Of a stretch of DNA of 64,000 nt, positions 24,327-40,744 are shown piece after piece. A program made the translations under genes and the position numbers. Each line of letters begins with the position of its first letter. The first letter of the stretch is position 1. The stretch spans positions 689,501 to 753,500 of the forward strand of contig OZ023187.1 in assembly GCA_963995505.1 (NCBI GenBank), given 5' to 3'. The stretch comes from Hypericum androsaemum. Its lineage: Eukaryota > Streptophyta > Magnoliopsida > Malpighiales > Hypericaceae. The notes beneath the pieces are model-generated. The model made no database searches. It was not told the origin of the DNA and saw only the letters and a list, made by a program, of their open reading frames with translations.

Positions 24327-26751
24327 CTAAAGTACTTCCATTCGGACATTGTCTGATCGCTCTGGCCTATCTTCATAAGATACGTGAATTGTTGCCGATG
24401 AACCTCTCGCTCGAAACCTCTGTGACACTTGACTACCACTCGCGGCCATCTGAGCGAACTGTGACATGCCTGGAATATCAGATACCGGAGTCTGGTATTG
24501 GTAATAGTTTGGGTTTTCACTGGCACCCATCAGAGTCTGGGAATCGTAGGGAGACAGAGTCTGGTAGGGGTTCTGATGCTCAAAGGAGTAGTCCATTTGT
24601 GGACGGTAGATGACATCCTCGGCAGAAGGCATCCTTGGCCTCATATGATGCTCCCAGGCAGGGGGTGCAATCTCGTATGGGTTGGTCGACATCTGGTTTC
24701 AAACTTGGGTTGACAGGATAGGTACTTGCGATGACGAGCTCGACCCTTCGGCTTAGATCTTGGTCGTGGAATGATAATCTCCCCATTCCATAGGTCGCAC
24801 AGCTAAATGATGCATCGTCTCAATCATAGGCAATAGTGTCCTCCTGCTGAGAAGGGTCTTACCCCCTTTATTTCGGGCTCGCCTCTCTTCCTGTCGAATA
24901 GCGTATGATGGTATCTCTGCCCGTGTCATAGCTGGTTGGGAGTCAGGTAAATCAAGATACCGTCTCCTCTCTCCAGCACATCCCAGTACCACCTCAGACA
25001 ATGATCTAATATACGAATTGTCAGATGAGTAGCGTATACGCTCAACAACATCAGCCTGCAAAACAATATTATACCATTACAATTATTAAAGATTATTAGA
25101 CATTTAATATAAAATGTAATTCATATAATCTTGTACAATACTTACAGTCATATAAAGCCTAGTGCCAGAAGGGGTAATGAAATGCCGGGTACTTCTCCTG
25201 AACCAATCCATATAGCCATCATGATAATGCAAGTCTGGCGGTACAGGTACTATTGGAAGCACGTAGCGTAAGCGATCCTGCCATACTGCCACATGGCTGC
25301 TATAAAATTATGCCCAATCTTGAGTAGTGTGGTTACGACGGTCTGAAGTACCATGTGTCCCCTCATCGTTCTCAGATTCTACCGGAATATACTACATCAT
25401 TCCAAATTATCGCAACACCCGGTCGGGATAATGCCACTCCACATGAAGAAAGCTTATCAACAGGACTCGTGCCAACCACAAAGCCTGATCTCGGTGGCAT
25501 ACGGGGGGTAACTTAGCAATGATATCTTCAGTATACGGCATCCAAACCACCTACGATTCAGGCACGCCAACAAGATAAAAAAAACTTTTATAATAATATG
25601 TCAAGATACGCAGAATTAGAAAATACAAATTTGCAAAACTTACTTACATCTGAATCTTTTAACTCGTTGAACAGGCGATGGTAGTAGGAGACGTTGGTAA
25701 TTTTTCTGGTCTTATGTCGATCTATAGGGCCTGTCCACCTGCAAAACTTAGTAATTATGCATTGGATACTAATACATCAACCCATTATTTGAAAATAAAT
25801 AGTAAAACAAGTACATGATGCCCAGTGGCTCATCATCAGCTTGTCTTCGAGGCTCACAGTAAATGGGGCAAGTCGAGATTATCCTTTCATAAGCCCACAT
25901 ACAAACCAGTTGCATAGCCCCGCAAACTAATGTTGCTTTTGGATTTGTGGCTTTGCATAACTGGTGGTACACGTGTGCCAAATACGCACTACCCCAACTA
26001 TATGTGCCAATTTTTGCAAAATTAACAAGAAATGGCAACCAGCAAACGTGGACCAATCGGTCTGCAGACTTAGAAAAAAGTGTGCATCCGATAAGTCGCA
26101 TTATGTTTGCTCGAACACATTGCTGCACTACCTCATCATCATCATCATCTGGGAGACGAGAAGGAGAAATTTTTTTGTCAAACCACTCTATTGCAATTCT
26201 ATTGCCTGTGACAGCTCCTGCACTATCCTGTGGGCTTATGCCAAATAGGCCATAACATATTTCCTTCCACTGGGAAGGTGTCTGTGATTCTGTTGCTGGT
26301 TTTCCATCGATAGGAAGACCAAGCAACACAGACACATCTTGGAGAGTAATGGTCATCTCCCCCTCAGGGCATGTAGAAAGTGTGTGTTTCTGGCCTCCAT
26401 CTCTCCACCAGTGCAGTATCGACAACGACATTGCCAATGCGCCATACGTCCCAAAATTTGGCATCCTTCATGTACTCAATGAATTTCTGGTTTCTCACGC
26501 CTCCTATTCTCAGGGTGCGACGACGAAAGCTCAACGGCTCATTGTTTGGACTTTGATCCTCAACCTACATAAAATAACCAATAATAAAAATATATTTTTT
26601 TTATTATTTTAAAAAAATTTACTACCTCACAATTACGTACCTCACAATTCCCAATTTTCTGAGAACAGTGCACATTCTGGTAACGTAACAGAGTGTCATC
26701 TATGGGTCCTCCATTCCCCAAATATTGAGATAAGTCTGATTGTGAAGCCAT
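24327..26751 (-). pseudogene. Plant mobile domain (PMD) gene inside the MULE
   Basis: Pieces in order on the minus strand are: start MASQSDLSQYLG (about 26645-26751); a large exon of about 25800-26562 with KFWDVWRIGN...LVERWRPETHTF, then MTITLQDVSVLLGLPIDG, WLPFL...IGTYSWGSAYLAHVY and MQLVCMWAYERI; then about 25650-25745, about 25100-25590 and about 24327-25061 (RIPRYLDLP-like and Gln/Tyr-rich tail). These are the hallmarks of the PMD found in MAIN/MAIL proteins and in transposons. A single extra T in the CCCTGAGGGG stretch near 26370 shifts the frame between the ETHTF and MTITL blocks, and a TAG precedes the YIPVE segment near 25390, so the copy is broken. Host PMD proteins act in silencing of repeats and in meristem upkeep. 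Confidence 0.8.
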
Positions 26752-27647
26752 ATCTAAAATCGTAACGTAACAAAATTAAATAAAAATTTTAAATCAATAA
26801 ATTAATTAAATATTTACCAAATGGTACTGTAAAAATATGAATGGTGAAGCCATCATTATAATTGTAGAATCACTAGGGCGGGGTAGGTCGAACACTTTTT
26901 CTAACTCGATCCGGGTGGTCAGATCGGATTTTTCCCAACCCAAACCAAAAAATTAAAAAATCCCATTTTAAAATCCCATTTTAAATCAAAAATAAATAAT
27001 GATTTGGGTCCGACCTAGGTGGTCAGACTGGTCGGTCAGATCGGACGATCAGACTGGATGGTCAGACTAAGTGGTCAGACCGGGTGGTTAGACCAGGTGG
27101 TCAGACTGGGTTAATTAACGGTTCAATTAATTAACTATCCAATTAATTAAATCAAAAAATTAATCGTTCAATTAATGGTTCAATTAAATCAAACTATTAA
27201 CTAACGATGATGAAGAGCCAACAATCTTATCAATTAACTCTTCAATTAAATCAAATAATTAACTAACGGCAAGAACGAACCAACGATCCAATTAATTAAC
27301 ATTTCAATTAATTAAATCAAAAAAATAACCGTTCAATTAACGTTATTCACGTTCTAATTAAATTCACGTTCCAATTTAATTCAAATACATATCGTACGGC
27401 GATGGGGGCGGGGACGCGACGGAGACGACGAGGCGGCGAGGCGGCGGAGACGGCGAGGCGGGGAGGCGAGGCGGGAACGACGAGGAAGCGAGACGGTGAT
27501 GATGACGAGACGGTGATGATGGCAAGGCGGGGACGGCGAGGAAGCAGGGAGGACGGACGGCTGAGACGGACTGGACCAGGAAGAACTTGAACGGCGGGGG
27601 TCAAAAATTTTATGGGTAAGTAGGTGTTGGGTGGTATTTGTAGTTGG

Positions 27648-27993
27648 ACCCAGGTCGAAACTTTTGTTCGATCTGGGACCAATCTTGAACTTCCGCAATC
27701 CGCTTGGATTGCATTTGGATAAGGCCATCCTAAATCGAAAAAAAATTTCGATCTGGATCCTAGGTCGAAAATATTTTTCGATCTGGGTCCCCAAGTCAAA
27801 TATTTTTTTCGACCTGGGCCCAAATCGAAAATAATTTTTCTACCACGGAAGTCAAAAAAAAATTTTCGATTTTGGTCCCAAGTCGAAAAAAAATTTCGAC
27901 CTGGAGTTCCTAGGTCAAAAAAAATTTCGATTTTGAAAAGCGACACCATTTTCGGAATTTTTTCAACAGTAACACCATTTTGGGCAAAAACCT
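27648..27993. repeat. Right terminal inverted repeat of the large MULE
   Basis: This is the mirror of the left arm, with the same TTTCGACCTGGG/CCCAGGTCGAAA words and the terminus GGGCAAAAACCT. It is shorter than the left arm. Confidence 0.8.
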
Positions 27994-28002
27994 GCTATTG
28001 AA

Positions 28003-28505
28003 TTGGGATTTGGTCGGGATTTTTTTTAATAGGTAAATTTTATTTAATATTCACACAAAAAAACAACTTGCAATTTTACTGCCGTCGAGTTCTTCAAACT
28101 ATGATATGCCAAAATTTATGTGAAAAAAAGTCACACAAAAGAAAGAGTACTATCTGTAGTACCAAAGGACAATTTTTTTTCTGCCTTCTCGATACAATTA
28201 GGTAACGACAATCCCAGATTAAGGAATTTCTTTAAGTATCGACCCACAAAAATAAGTTTGTTAAGTGAATTCAAGTCTGTTATTACTTGAAAATTTTCAT
28301 TAATTAGATCTATATGTATGTGTGTATACGATAGTATAAAAAATACTTGTTCGAAGAATTTTTTTTCCTTTCAAAAATCACATCTAGCTTAAACCTGAAT
28401 TAGTCCATCTATTAGATCGGATAACCGACGGTATAAAGCAAAAAAGATGATAGTATAAAAAAGAGGAACTTGGTACAAATTGGAATTAATTGTTGGGTCA
28501 TTTAT
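28003..28505. other. AT-rich intergenic sequence
   Basis: Nothing recognised between the large MULE and the hAT-type element. Confidence 0.45.
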
Positions 28506-28513
28506 CAGGTTCG

Positions 28514-29348
28514 TAGGGATGGCAATGGGCAGGATCCGGGTAGGATCTATAGGACCCAGATCCTTATCCTCTTTTTAAATAGTAGACTCAGATCCTTACC
28601 CTTATCCTCTTTAAAAATAAGGATTCGGGCAGGATTTGGGTCCTAAAAAATTGGGCAGGATCAGGGCGACCCGCGGGTCCTTATTTTTTTAAATATATTT
28701 AATTTTTTAAAATTAAATTATCTTTTGATAGTTTTCAAATAGCAATGAGACATTTTCATTCATTAAAAATATCAATATAAAGAAATCAAAAAAACAATCA
28801 AAAAAAAAGTTGAAGTTGGATAAGTTAAAATTGAGAATTTGGTTTGTAATTTTTGCTGCTATTACTTGGGGCATGTGGCTGCTTCGTAATGGTATTTATC
28901 TTCAATGAGGCGAGGTACGATAATAAGCTTCTCCTGTATTTTGTGCTCTTTCATGTCCAAGAGTGGATCCTTTGGACGGATGCCTTGATCATTCACAATC
29001 AATCGCTGCTCACTTTCTTGATTGCCTACAAGAATTTATAGGTCCCTCTTCTTTACCTCTTGAGGTTGAGGGAACGTTTTGGTCGGGGGGTGGGGTTGTA
29101 ACTGATGTAAATATCGGGCCCCTTTATCTTGTCTTTCTTTTTGCGCTTCGTCTGTTTTGAACTTTTATTTTAACAAAAAATATTTACCTACCAACAAAAT
29201 TGAGATCCATACCCATGCCCTTATCCTTTTAAAATATCAGTATCCGGGTAGGATCAGGGTCTAGAGCCGGTCAAAGTCAACGGGTCTTGGACCCTTCAGG
29301 TCTGGATCAGGGTAGACCCTCAGGATAAGGGTCTAATTGCCATCCCTA
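28514..29348. mobile_element. hAT-type non-autonomous element (835 bp)
   Basis: The termini are TAGGGATGGCAATGGGC and, read inward from the right, TAGGGATGGCAATTAGACC. The 8-bp target duplication CAGGTTCG is exact (28506-28513 and 29349-29356). The subterminal parts are rich in AGGATCCGGGTAGGATC-like words. The centre (about 28845-29175) differs in composition and includes a FAAITWGMWLLRNGIYLQ segment resembling the zinc-binding tail region of plant non-LTR reverse transcriptases. Fragments of the same family lie near 41306 and 46565. Confidence 0.88.
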
Positions 29349-29544
29349 CAGGTTCGGGCCCAGCAACTGAGTCTCTACTTTTCGAGTTGGAAGCCCAACG
29401 AAGTCGAAATGAAATTTTATTACAAATAAAACGATGCTGAATAGTTTCCATTAAGTTTGAACAAGCCGGCGATAGCCGAAGTAAGCCAAGCCGAGCCGAG
29501 AATGCCAAATAAACAGTAATCAGCTCATAAAAATTCTGATCTTG

Positions 29545-32500
29545 GAGGGAGGGGTGATGAAGACGACTGGGGGGACGAGTCGTGGATGGTGGACTGCATC
29601 TGCGGCATCACCTTCGACGACGGCATGGAGATTGTCAACTGCGATGACATACCTGCCGCTCCAGGTAAGAGCGACCAGCTCTTCTTCACCTGCGACTACT
29701 GTAAGAAGCCCCAAAATTCCAACTCAGTCCCAAATTTTAGCGAGGAAATTGAGCTCGCCCAACTGCTTGTTGAATTGCCGACAAAGACTGTTAGGTTAGA
29801 GAATGGTGGTGTGCCGTTGCGTAAGCCTTTTAGGCTATGGAGGAGAGAGAGAGTTCATATCTAGGGGGTTCCCGGTGGGGATCCCGCACTTTTTGCTGGG
29901 TTTGGTTCTGGGGGTTTTAGTTACTCATGCTTTGTGAAAGTGCAGTGGTTATGTGCCGAAACTGTCGGTATAGGGAGTTTCCGTGTTGGGACGAGGAGGG
30001 TGCGGGAGGGGTGGGGGATTGACTGGGGGGGGGGGGGACAAGGGTGCTGAAGTTTATTCTCGTCGTCGAAGGGGAATGAGGTGAGAGGGTGAGATATGTA
30101 TGGGATCCAGAGGCCAAAGGAGTGAGGTCCTGAGATTAGGGCTTGATGTTTGGGGCAAACAAGGAGAGGAACTTGCTTCGTCAGGCGGTGATGCAGCCTG
30201 GTAAGCGGAAGAAAAAGGATGCTGTGCAGGCAAGGACCGGAGTGCCAGGAAGAAGGCCAGAGCTGCTGACATAGAGGTCTTTCTCAAGAAGAGAGGTTTT
30301 AGTACATTGAGGACTGGTGAGTTCCCAACCCATTCTTTTAATTGTGGGCCTGTGGCTCTGTTCACCGTTAGCAATTCAACTTTTCAATGTACTTGGAAAT
30401 CTCCATTGAGGATGTTTATGGCAGTGGACTGGACCTTAGGGTTCAGTCTAATCTATTGTGCAATATAATACTAGTGGGTGGTAGCTCTGTTGTGGGTTGT
30501 AGTGAACTTTATTTTTTTTATTACTCCGATTCTTTCTTTTTAATTCGTATTACTGGCATTTACATCCACAAGTGAACCCCCTTAAATTTCAGAACTTCTG
30601 GATGACAGAGGTCAAAGGTCCTGTAAGAGTGATACCATACTAGCAATGCCAACTCTGTGATTACACTAGTTGGTTTAGACAGTCAAGGTACTTCGAGTAA
30701 GGTCTGCTTTGGAAGCCCTATCTGCAGAGCTGACGAGGCCTGATCTTATGGATGGAGCTGAACAAAAAGAAGTAGAAAAGGCTACTACTGACACCAAAGC
30801 AGTTGCAAAACTTCCATCAGCAGATGATATCTCTGCACCAGCACTGGATCAGTGTGATGTTTTGGCAAGTGTGGACCTTAAGATACCTATCTTTCTCCTG
30901 TTTGCATGTAGTTATACTCTTTTTGTTTTCAATCTGAGGTACACTGAGCTTCCTTTTTTACTATGCTGCTTCGGACTTTTGAACATGGACTATGATTTGT
31001 TCCCATATCAGATGAGCATAAGAATGGCTAAATCTATTTGTTTTTTACATCGTTATTGTTGCATTTGCTTCTCTTTACCTAGAATACTGGTTACTTTACT
31101 TAATAGATTGATTACTATACAAGGCCTACCACTCTTAGTCAATAAACTCCTAATGACATATCTTCCAGATAGGGAAATTTTATGATCCTTCTGATATGCC
31201 ATAACATGGCTAGATAGAAAATATGCCAAATAAAAATCTGTTATGTGATGTGGATGCTTTGGCTGTAAATGATGTGAAGCCCTTGGTTCAATATATAGAT
31301 CCTTCTATATTGGAAGCAAAGAGCAACCTCGATAGCAGTCCCAATCAGATGAGGGGTAGTGATAAAACGTTACCATCTTCTGGACGACCAAATGTTAAAC
31401 TGGAGGTCGACATTAATAACTACATGGGCTCCTTGGATGCCCAGCCTTCAGAAGCCGATGTTGAAGATGAGGGGATGCTTTATAGTAAAAATGCTACAGA
31501 TACCAGATCAGAAGTCTCTTCATTAGGTGGTTTTTCATCTGAATACCATATTTTGCAAGATACTGACAGATTTTCAGATAGAGGCGATAATCACCACATA
31601 AAGAAAGGTGATGTGTCATCTTCTGATCCATGTCGTGCTCGAAAGAGCAAGAGCACGTACGAGAATTGATGTCGATGCCAAGGGATCAGTATAAATCTAG
31701 GTCATCTACAAGTCAACATAAAACTACTCTCCAGGATGAAACTGTCTTTATTTATGATTGGTGCTGCTGTAGCAAAGTCATCTCCTACTGACCGCCTAAG
31801 ATCTGCAGATACAGCTAATGCTCACACTAATCTTAAGCAATATGCTATTTTGGACTCTACTGTGAAGAAGTACAGCTCTACTGACCACCTAAGATCTGCA
31901 GATGCATTTTTTCATTCACACGAGCTGGATGATAGAGCTTTAAGGACTAGCAATAGAGGCCTCATTCTCCTGATCCTAGGCATCGATATTCGAGAAATAC
32001 ATCAACTGCGAGAGTGGATGAAAAATCTTTGGCAGGAGCAAGTTCTGCCATGAACAACATCCCCCAAACTTCTACTTCAACGAAAAATAGTGGTCCATCC
32101 TCGTCTACTGAGGTGAACGATAACCATTTGTCATCCATGCAAAATTTACCAAGGGTTGGGTCAGATGAAGACACTGGCACTGATTATGTTCCTGTTCATC
32201 ACACCTTACCAGGTAGCTGCCATTTAAATTCACTGATCATATGTGTTATTTGGAGTGGACCAAGCAGTTTATAAAATCGTAGCCTGATTGTTTTATTCTG
32301 CAATTTTTTTCTTTATAGGTCTAATCAATGATATCATGAGCAAGGGCAGGCGTGTGACATAAGGGAAACTCTACAATGCTGTCTTGCCAGTAAGATTGCT
32401 CTTGCACTAGATAGTACTTGGTATCTCTCAGTGTTTCTTCTTATTCGCACGTAGATAAGCAGTGCGCCCTTGTGTTCTTGATTGCCTCCGTAACAGACAA

Positions 32501-33184
32501 GAGTGAGCTCAGTTGGTGGTTCGTGGCCCCAAGGTAGCTTTTTAGTCAATGGATATCCTTGTTCATATATTTCTGCATGGCGTTTCTGATGTTAATTGTT
32601 AAATAAACATCTTTTTGTTTATGGTGTTGAGATAGATGTTCACATAAACCAAAAGATTTAGCTAAAACAACGATAAGAGTTGAACCTATGCGCTCGCGAA
32701 GTGCATAACCCAATGACCTTGGACAATGCTCTTGCCTTCAATCCAAATTCAAATGAGTGGTTGACGAAAGGGATTTTTGTGGAAACTTTTTATCTATAAT
32801 AATTAACCTTTAACTATAATTATTTCTCTGTGGCAGACAAATGCAAATAGGAGGCGCAAAGTTGATGCAGAAGAATCGGATAAGAATGGCTACATCAAGG
32901 ATAGAACCTCCAAGGATGGGGAAGGTATAAGTCTAGAGTCACAAAGAGAAGACTTCCCAAAGGGCAAGAGGAAAGCAAGGAAATGAAAGCTGGCACAGCA
33001 AGGAAGAGGCTTGACAGAGTCAAAGAAGAGACGAAAGTCGGATTCAATGACCGATGATGATAGCGGTGAATATTCAGATGCAATTGGGAAAAGTCAGTCT
33101 AATGAGAACGAAATTCGGAAAGATGGAGTATCCTCCGATGAAAGTGAACCCTTTGCTATCTTTGAGGAGGATTGTGAGACGTAG
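29545..33184 (+). pseudogene. Decayed copy of a PHD-finger protein gene
   Basis: The start reads SWMVDCICGITFDDGMEIVNCD, but the next zinc ligands of the PHD finger (a CGVWVHxxC-type segment) are missing and it jumps to FTCDYCKK. AQLLVELPTKTVR and, across frameshifts, GVPGGDPALFAG and YREFPCWDEEG-like pieces follow. Further blocks lie at 30709-30880, 31223-31669 and 31750-32212, then GLINDIMSKGRR at 32319, a DCLRNRQE piece ending in a TGA, and a Lys/Arg-rich tail to 33184. Introns with GT-AG sites survive (for example 32213-32318), so this arose by DNA duplication, not by retroposition. Many stops and shifts show it is dead. The family is a plant PHD-finger nuclear protein whose name I cannot fix with confidence. 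Confidence 0.75.
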
Positions 33185-33286
33185 CACTTATCACTCTTTA
33201 GGTCCTCGGCAGAGACTTGTCGAAATATCGATTTTAGCTGGCTCGTCAAAGGTCAGACTGGCCCTTGAATGGTTGATAACTTGATA

Positions 33287-34791
33287 TTTTCCTTGTCTGG
33301 GGTTGAGCACGAAACCGCTCTGCGGGGAGCGTTTCAGCTTTGCACAAAAATTGCTGCTCCACGAGCGTTTTCTATTCAAAACGTTCTAATTGGAGTGTTT
33401 TCAGACAAAAGTTGAATCCACGGCTCGGCTTGGCTACTGGGGGCAATTTTTGCCAAAAACCGCTGTGCTCCCAGCGTTTTTGTGTTGTCACAAAAAAAAG
33501 CTACGGTGAGAAGGGAGAAAAAATCTAAATAAAAACACACAATGTCTCTTGTTCGAAATCGAACCCAAGACCTCGACATTTTTAGATAAGCGCTCTAACC
33601 AACTGAACTACAAGAACTTACTGATTTATAACTTTGTAATAAATAATATATTTCATAGATAAGGGTTCTAGGAAATATGTAACATATTATTTTTTAAATA
33701 AATACGTATTTGTATAAAATAATATTTTAAAGTAAAAATGTAAAAATAATATATTTTATAAATATATATATATATATTTAATAAATAATATATTATATAA
33801 ATACAAATATATGTAATATAAATAAATAATAACATATTACATAAATATAGATAATATATTACATAAATACGTATTTATTTTAAAAATAATATATTTCATA
33901 TATTTATGAAATATATTATTTTTTAAGCTAGAAACCGCTCCATGGGAAGCTTTTTCTTTTTGACCAAAAATAGCTCCATGGGGATACGTATTTATCTAAA
34001 AATAATATATTTATGAAATATTTTCCTTTTTCTTTTTCAACCAGAAACCGCTCCATGGGGATCGTTTTGTTTTTCGACCAAAAACTGCTTCCCATGGAGC
34101 AGTTTCTGGTCGAAAAAAGGACCAGAAACTGCTCCACGGGGAGCGTTTTCTTTTTTGACCAAAAACCGCTCCCCATGGGCGGTTTCTGGTCGAAAAAAAG
34201 ACCAGAAACCGCTCCATGGGGAGCGTTTTCTTTTTCGACCAAAAACCGCTCCCAATGGAGCAGTTTCTGGTCGAAAAAAAGCACCCCAGGGAGCAGTTTC
34301 TAGCTTAAAAAATAATAAATACGTATTTATGTAATATATTATCTATATTTATGTAATATATTATTTATTATTTATATTACATATATTTGTATTTATATAA
34401 TATATTATTTATTAAATAAATATGTATTTATGAAATATATTATTTTTACTTAAAACATATTATTTTATACAAATACGTATTTATTTAAAAAATAATATGC
34501 TACATATTTTATAGAACCCTTATCTATGAAATATATTATTTATTACAAAGTTATAAATCAGTAAGCTCACCGTAGCTAATTTTTTTTGGTGACAACACAA
34601 AAACGCTGGGAGCACAGCAGTTTTTGGTAAAAATTGCCCCCGTAGCCGAGCCGAGCCGTGGATTCAACTTTTGTCTGAAAACGCTCCAATTGGAGCGTTT
34701 TGAATAGAAAACGCTCGCGGAGTAGCGGTTTCGCGCAAAGCTGAAACGCTCCCCGCAGAGCGGTTTCGTGCTCAACCCCAGACAAGGAAAA
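33287..34791. mobile_element. 1.5-kb palindromic foldback element
   Basis: The left arm starts TTTTCCTTGTCTGGGGTTGAG and the right arm mirrors it, ending GACAAGGAAAA at 34791. Arms run through GAAACCGCTCTGCGGGGAGCG, a GCTACGGTGAG word and a long AT-rich block (ATATTATTTATT...). The centre (about 33930-34290) is a tandem array of about 60-70-bp units built on CGACCAAAAACCGCTCC and CATGGGGAGCG words, partly in inverted order. Reading frames across it are a by-product of the repeats. No target duplication was found. It could fold into a very long hairpin RNA. Confidence 0.85.
33511..33616 (-). mobile_element. tRNA-derived (SINE-like) insertion in the left palindrome arm
   Basis: The minus strand reads like a tRNA: acceptor side TTCTTGT, an A-box-like TAGTTCAGTTGGTTAGAGC, a B-box-like GGGTTCGATTTC and a pairing ACAAGAG, followed by a T-rich tail. 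The matching right arm lacks these 106 bp exactly (GGTGAG/CTTACTG is continuous there), so it is an insertion. The anticodon loop and T stem are imperfect, which argues against a working tRNA. Confidence 0.6.
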
Positions 34792-34904
34792 CATTCCCCG
34801 AGAACCCCATTCAGGGAATTGTCGGAGAAATAAACCCCCTTTTGGAAAATTACTCTTTTTATAGAAACTAACCAACTTATTTTTCCAACAAGATCCCTTT
34901 TGGC

Positions 34905-35362
34905 CATGGTTTTAAAACCCGGCCCGGAGCTACGACCCGGAATTCCTACCGTTTTTGGATCGGCCGGTCGGACCAATCGGACCAAAAATATTTTTATTTT
35001 TAAATATTTTAAATAATATATATATATGTAGCCATGTAGGTTAAAATATACTTATTTTTCATACAAAAAAAAAGTAGACTTAATTTTTTTTCTCTCCACT
35101 CTATAAATCTATTTTTTAAATTACTTTATAAACTTGTCAAATCAATTTTTTTTCTCGAAAACTACCAAAAAAGTGAATTTCGCCCATTTTTGTACTAACC
35201 AAGTTCGACCGGTCAGGATGGACCTCAAAATTGGCCGGTCCGACCAGATTTGGTCCGGTTAGTACAGACTCCGGTCAAAAGCCTAAAAACGACCCGGTCT
35301 TGTGCCCGTTTCGCGGTCTAACAGATCGGACCACCGGTCAGACCGCATTTTTTAAAACCACG
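34905..35362. mobile_element. hAT-type MITE (458 bp)
   Basis: The termini are CATGGTTTTAAAACCCGG and, read inward from the right, CGTGGTTTTAAAAAATGCGG. The 8-bp target duplication CTTTTGGC is exact (34897-34904 and 35363-35370). The interior is rich in CGGTCGGACCAATCGG-like words and has no coding capacity. Confidence 0.85.
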
Positions 35363-35370
35363 CTTTTGGC

Positions 35371-35942
35371 TATTACTATTTTATATATATAAAATATGGT
35401 AAATTTTATCGTATCTATGAATCCAAATTTAAACGGGACAAAATTTTTAAAACGATAAACATATCCTTATCAAAAGAGAATTGGTGTTGAAAATTATAAG
35501 TAGGACCTCGTCCGAGGGGGTAACTAAGAGGTATTTCTATTTCTGTACGGCTTTTTTTTGTTTATATTGCATATAATATTCTAATAAATAAGAAAGATTG
35601 AGCCTTTTCGTGTTCCAAGTTCCAACCAATAAATAAGCTCTCTTTTCCTTGTCTGATTTTTCTTTCTCAAATTCCCAATTCCCAACTTGTTTATGTCCAC
35701 TTGAATCTAGGGTTCGAATATCCTCTGTCTCTCTCTCTCCCTCTCTCTCCCCTCAGACGTCGTGCAATCTACTGTAATTAATTGTAGAAAAAAAGAAATT
35801 ATTAATAATAAAATAAAAGCAAGTGCATCACGATATCCGCCATTAAAAGCGTATATTTTCATTATACCTTCCCCTCCAATATTGCCGTTTCCGATTCCCA
35901 TTTCACTGCTCTCTCTCTCTCTCTCTAATCAGCGGGCCCCAC
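35371..35942 (+). promoter_or_regulatory. Upstream and leader region of the UBP gene
   Basis: A TATATATATAAAA word lies at about 35382-35394, and CT-rich tracts lie at about 35722-35753 and 35910-35927 just before the start codon. CT-rich leaders are common in constitutive plant genes. The transcription start is not determined. Confidence 0.5.

Positions 35943-40744
<4,802 letters not shown>

Larger units (their letters stand above)
20658..27993. mobile_element. Large MULE (7.3 kb) carrying host-like genes
   Basis: The left terminus is GGGTTTTTGCCCAAAATTG; the right terminus read inward is AGGTTTTTGCCCAAAATGG. The 9-bp target duplication GCTATTGAA is exact (20649-20657 and 27994-28002). The terminal repeats are several hundred bp long and made of alternating TTTTCGACCTGGG / CCCAGGTCGAAAA words. 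Inside, on the plus strand, are a TATA box, a transposase-type zinc-knuckle fragment and an OB-fold gene fragment; on the minus strand is a plant-mobile-domain gene. A separate MULE is nested at 22283-23617. No complete transposase is present, so the element is now non-autonomous. Gene content suggests capture or long-term carriage of host-like domains (inference). Confidence 0.92.

Noticed and set aside
33511..33616. Functional tRNA gene
   Set aside because: The anticodon loop and T stem do not pair properly; it is better explained as a SINE-like insertion.
33928..34303. Overlapping frames with repeated FWSKKKTLP / FFDQKPLP-like units
   Set aside because: They arise from the central tandem array of the palindrome and are open on both strands because of the repeat unit.
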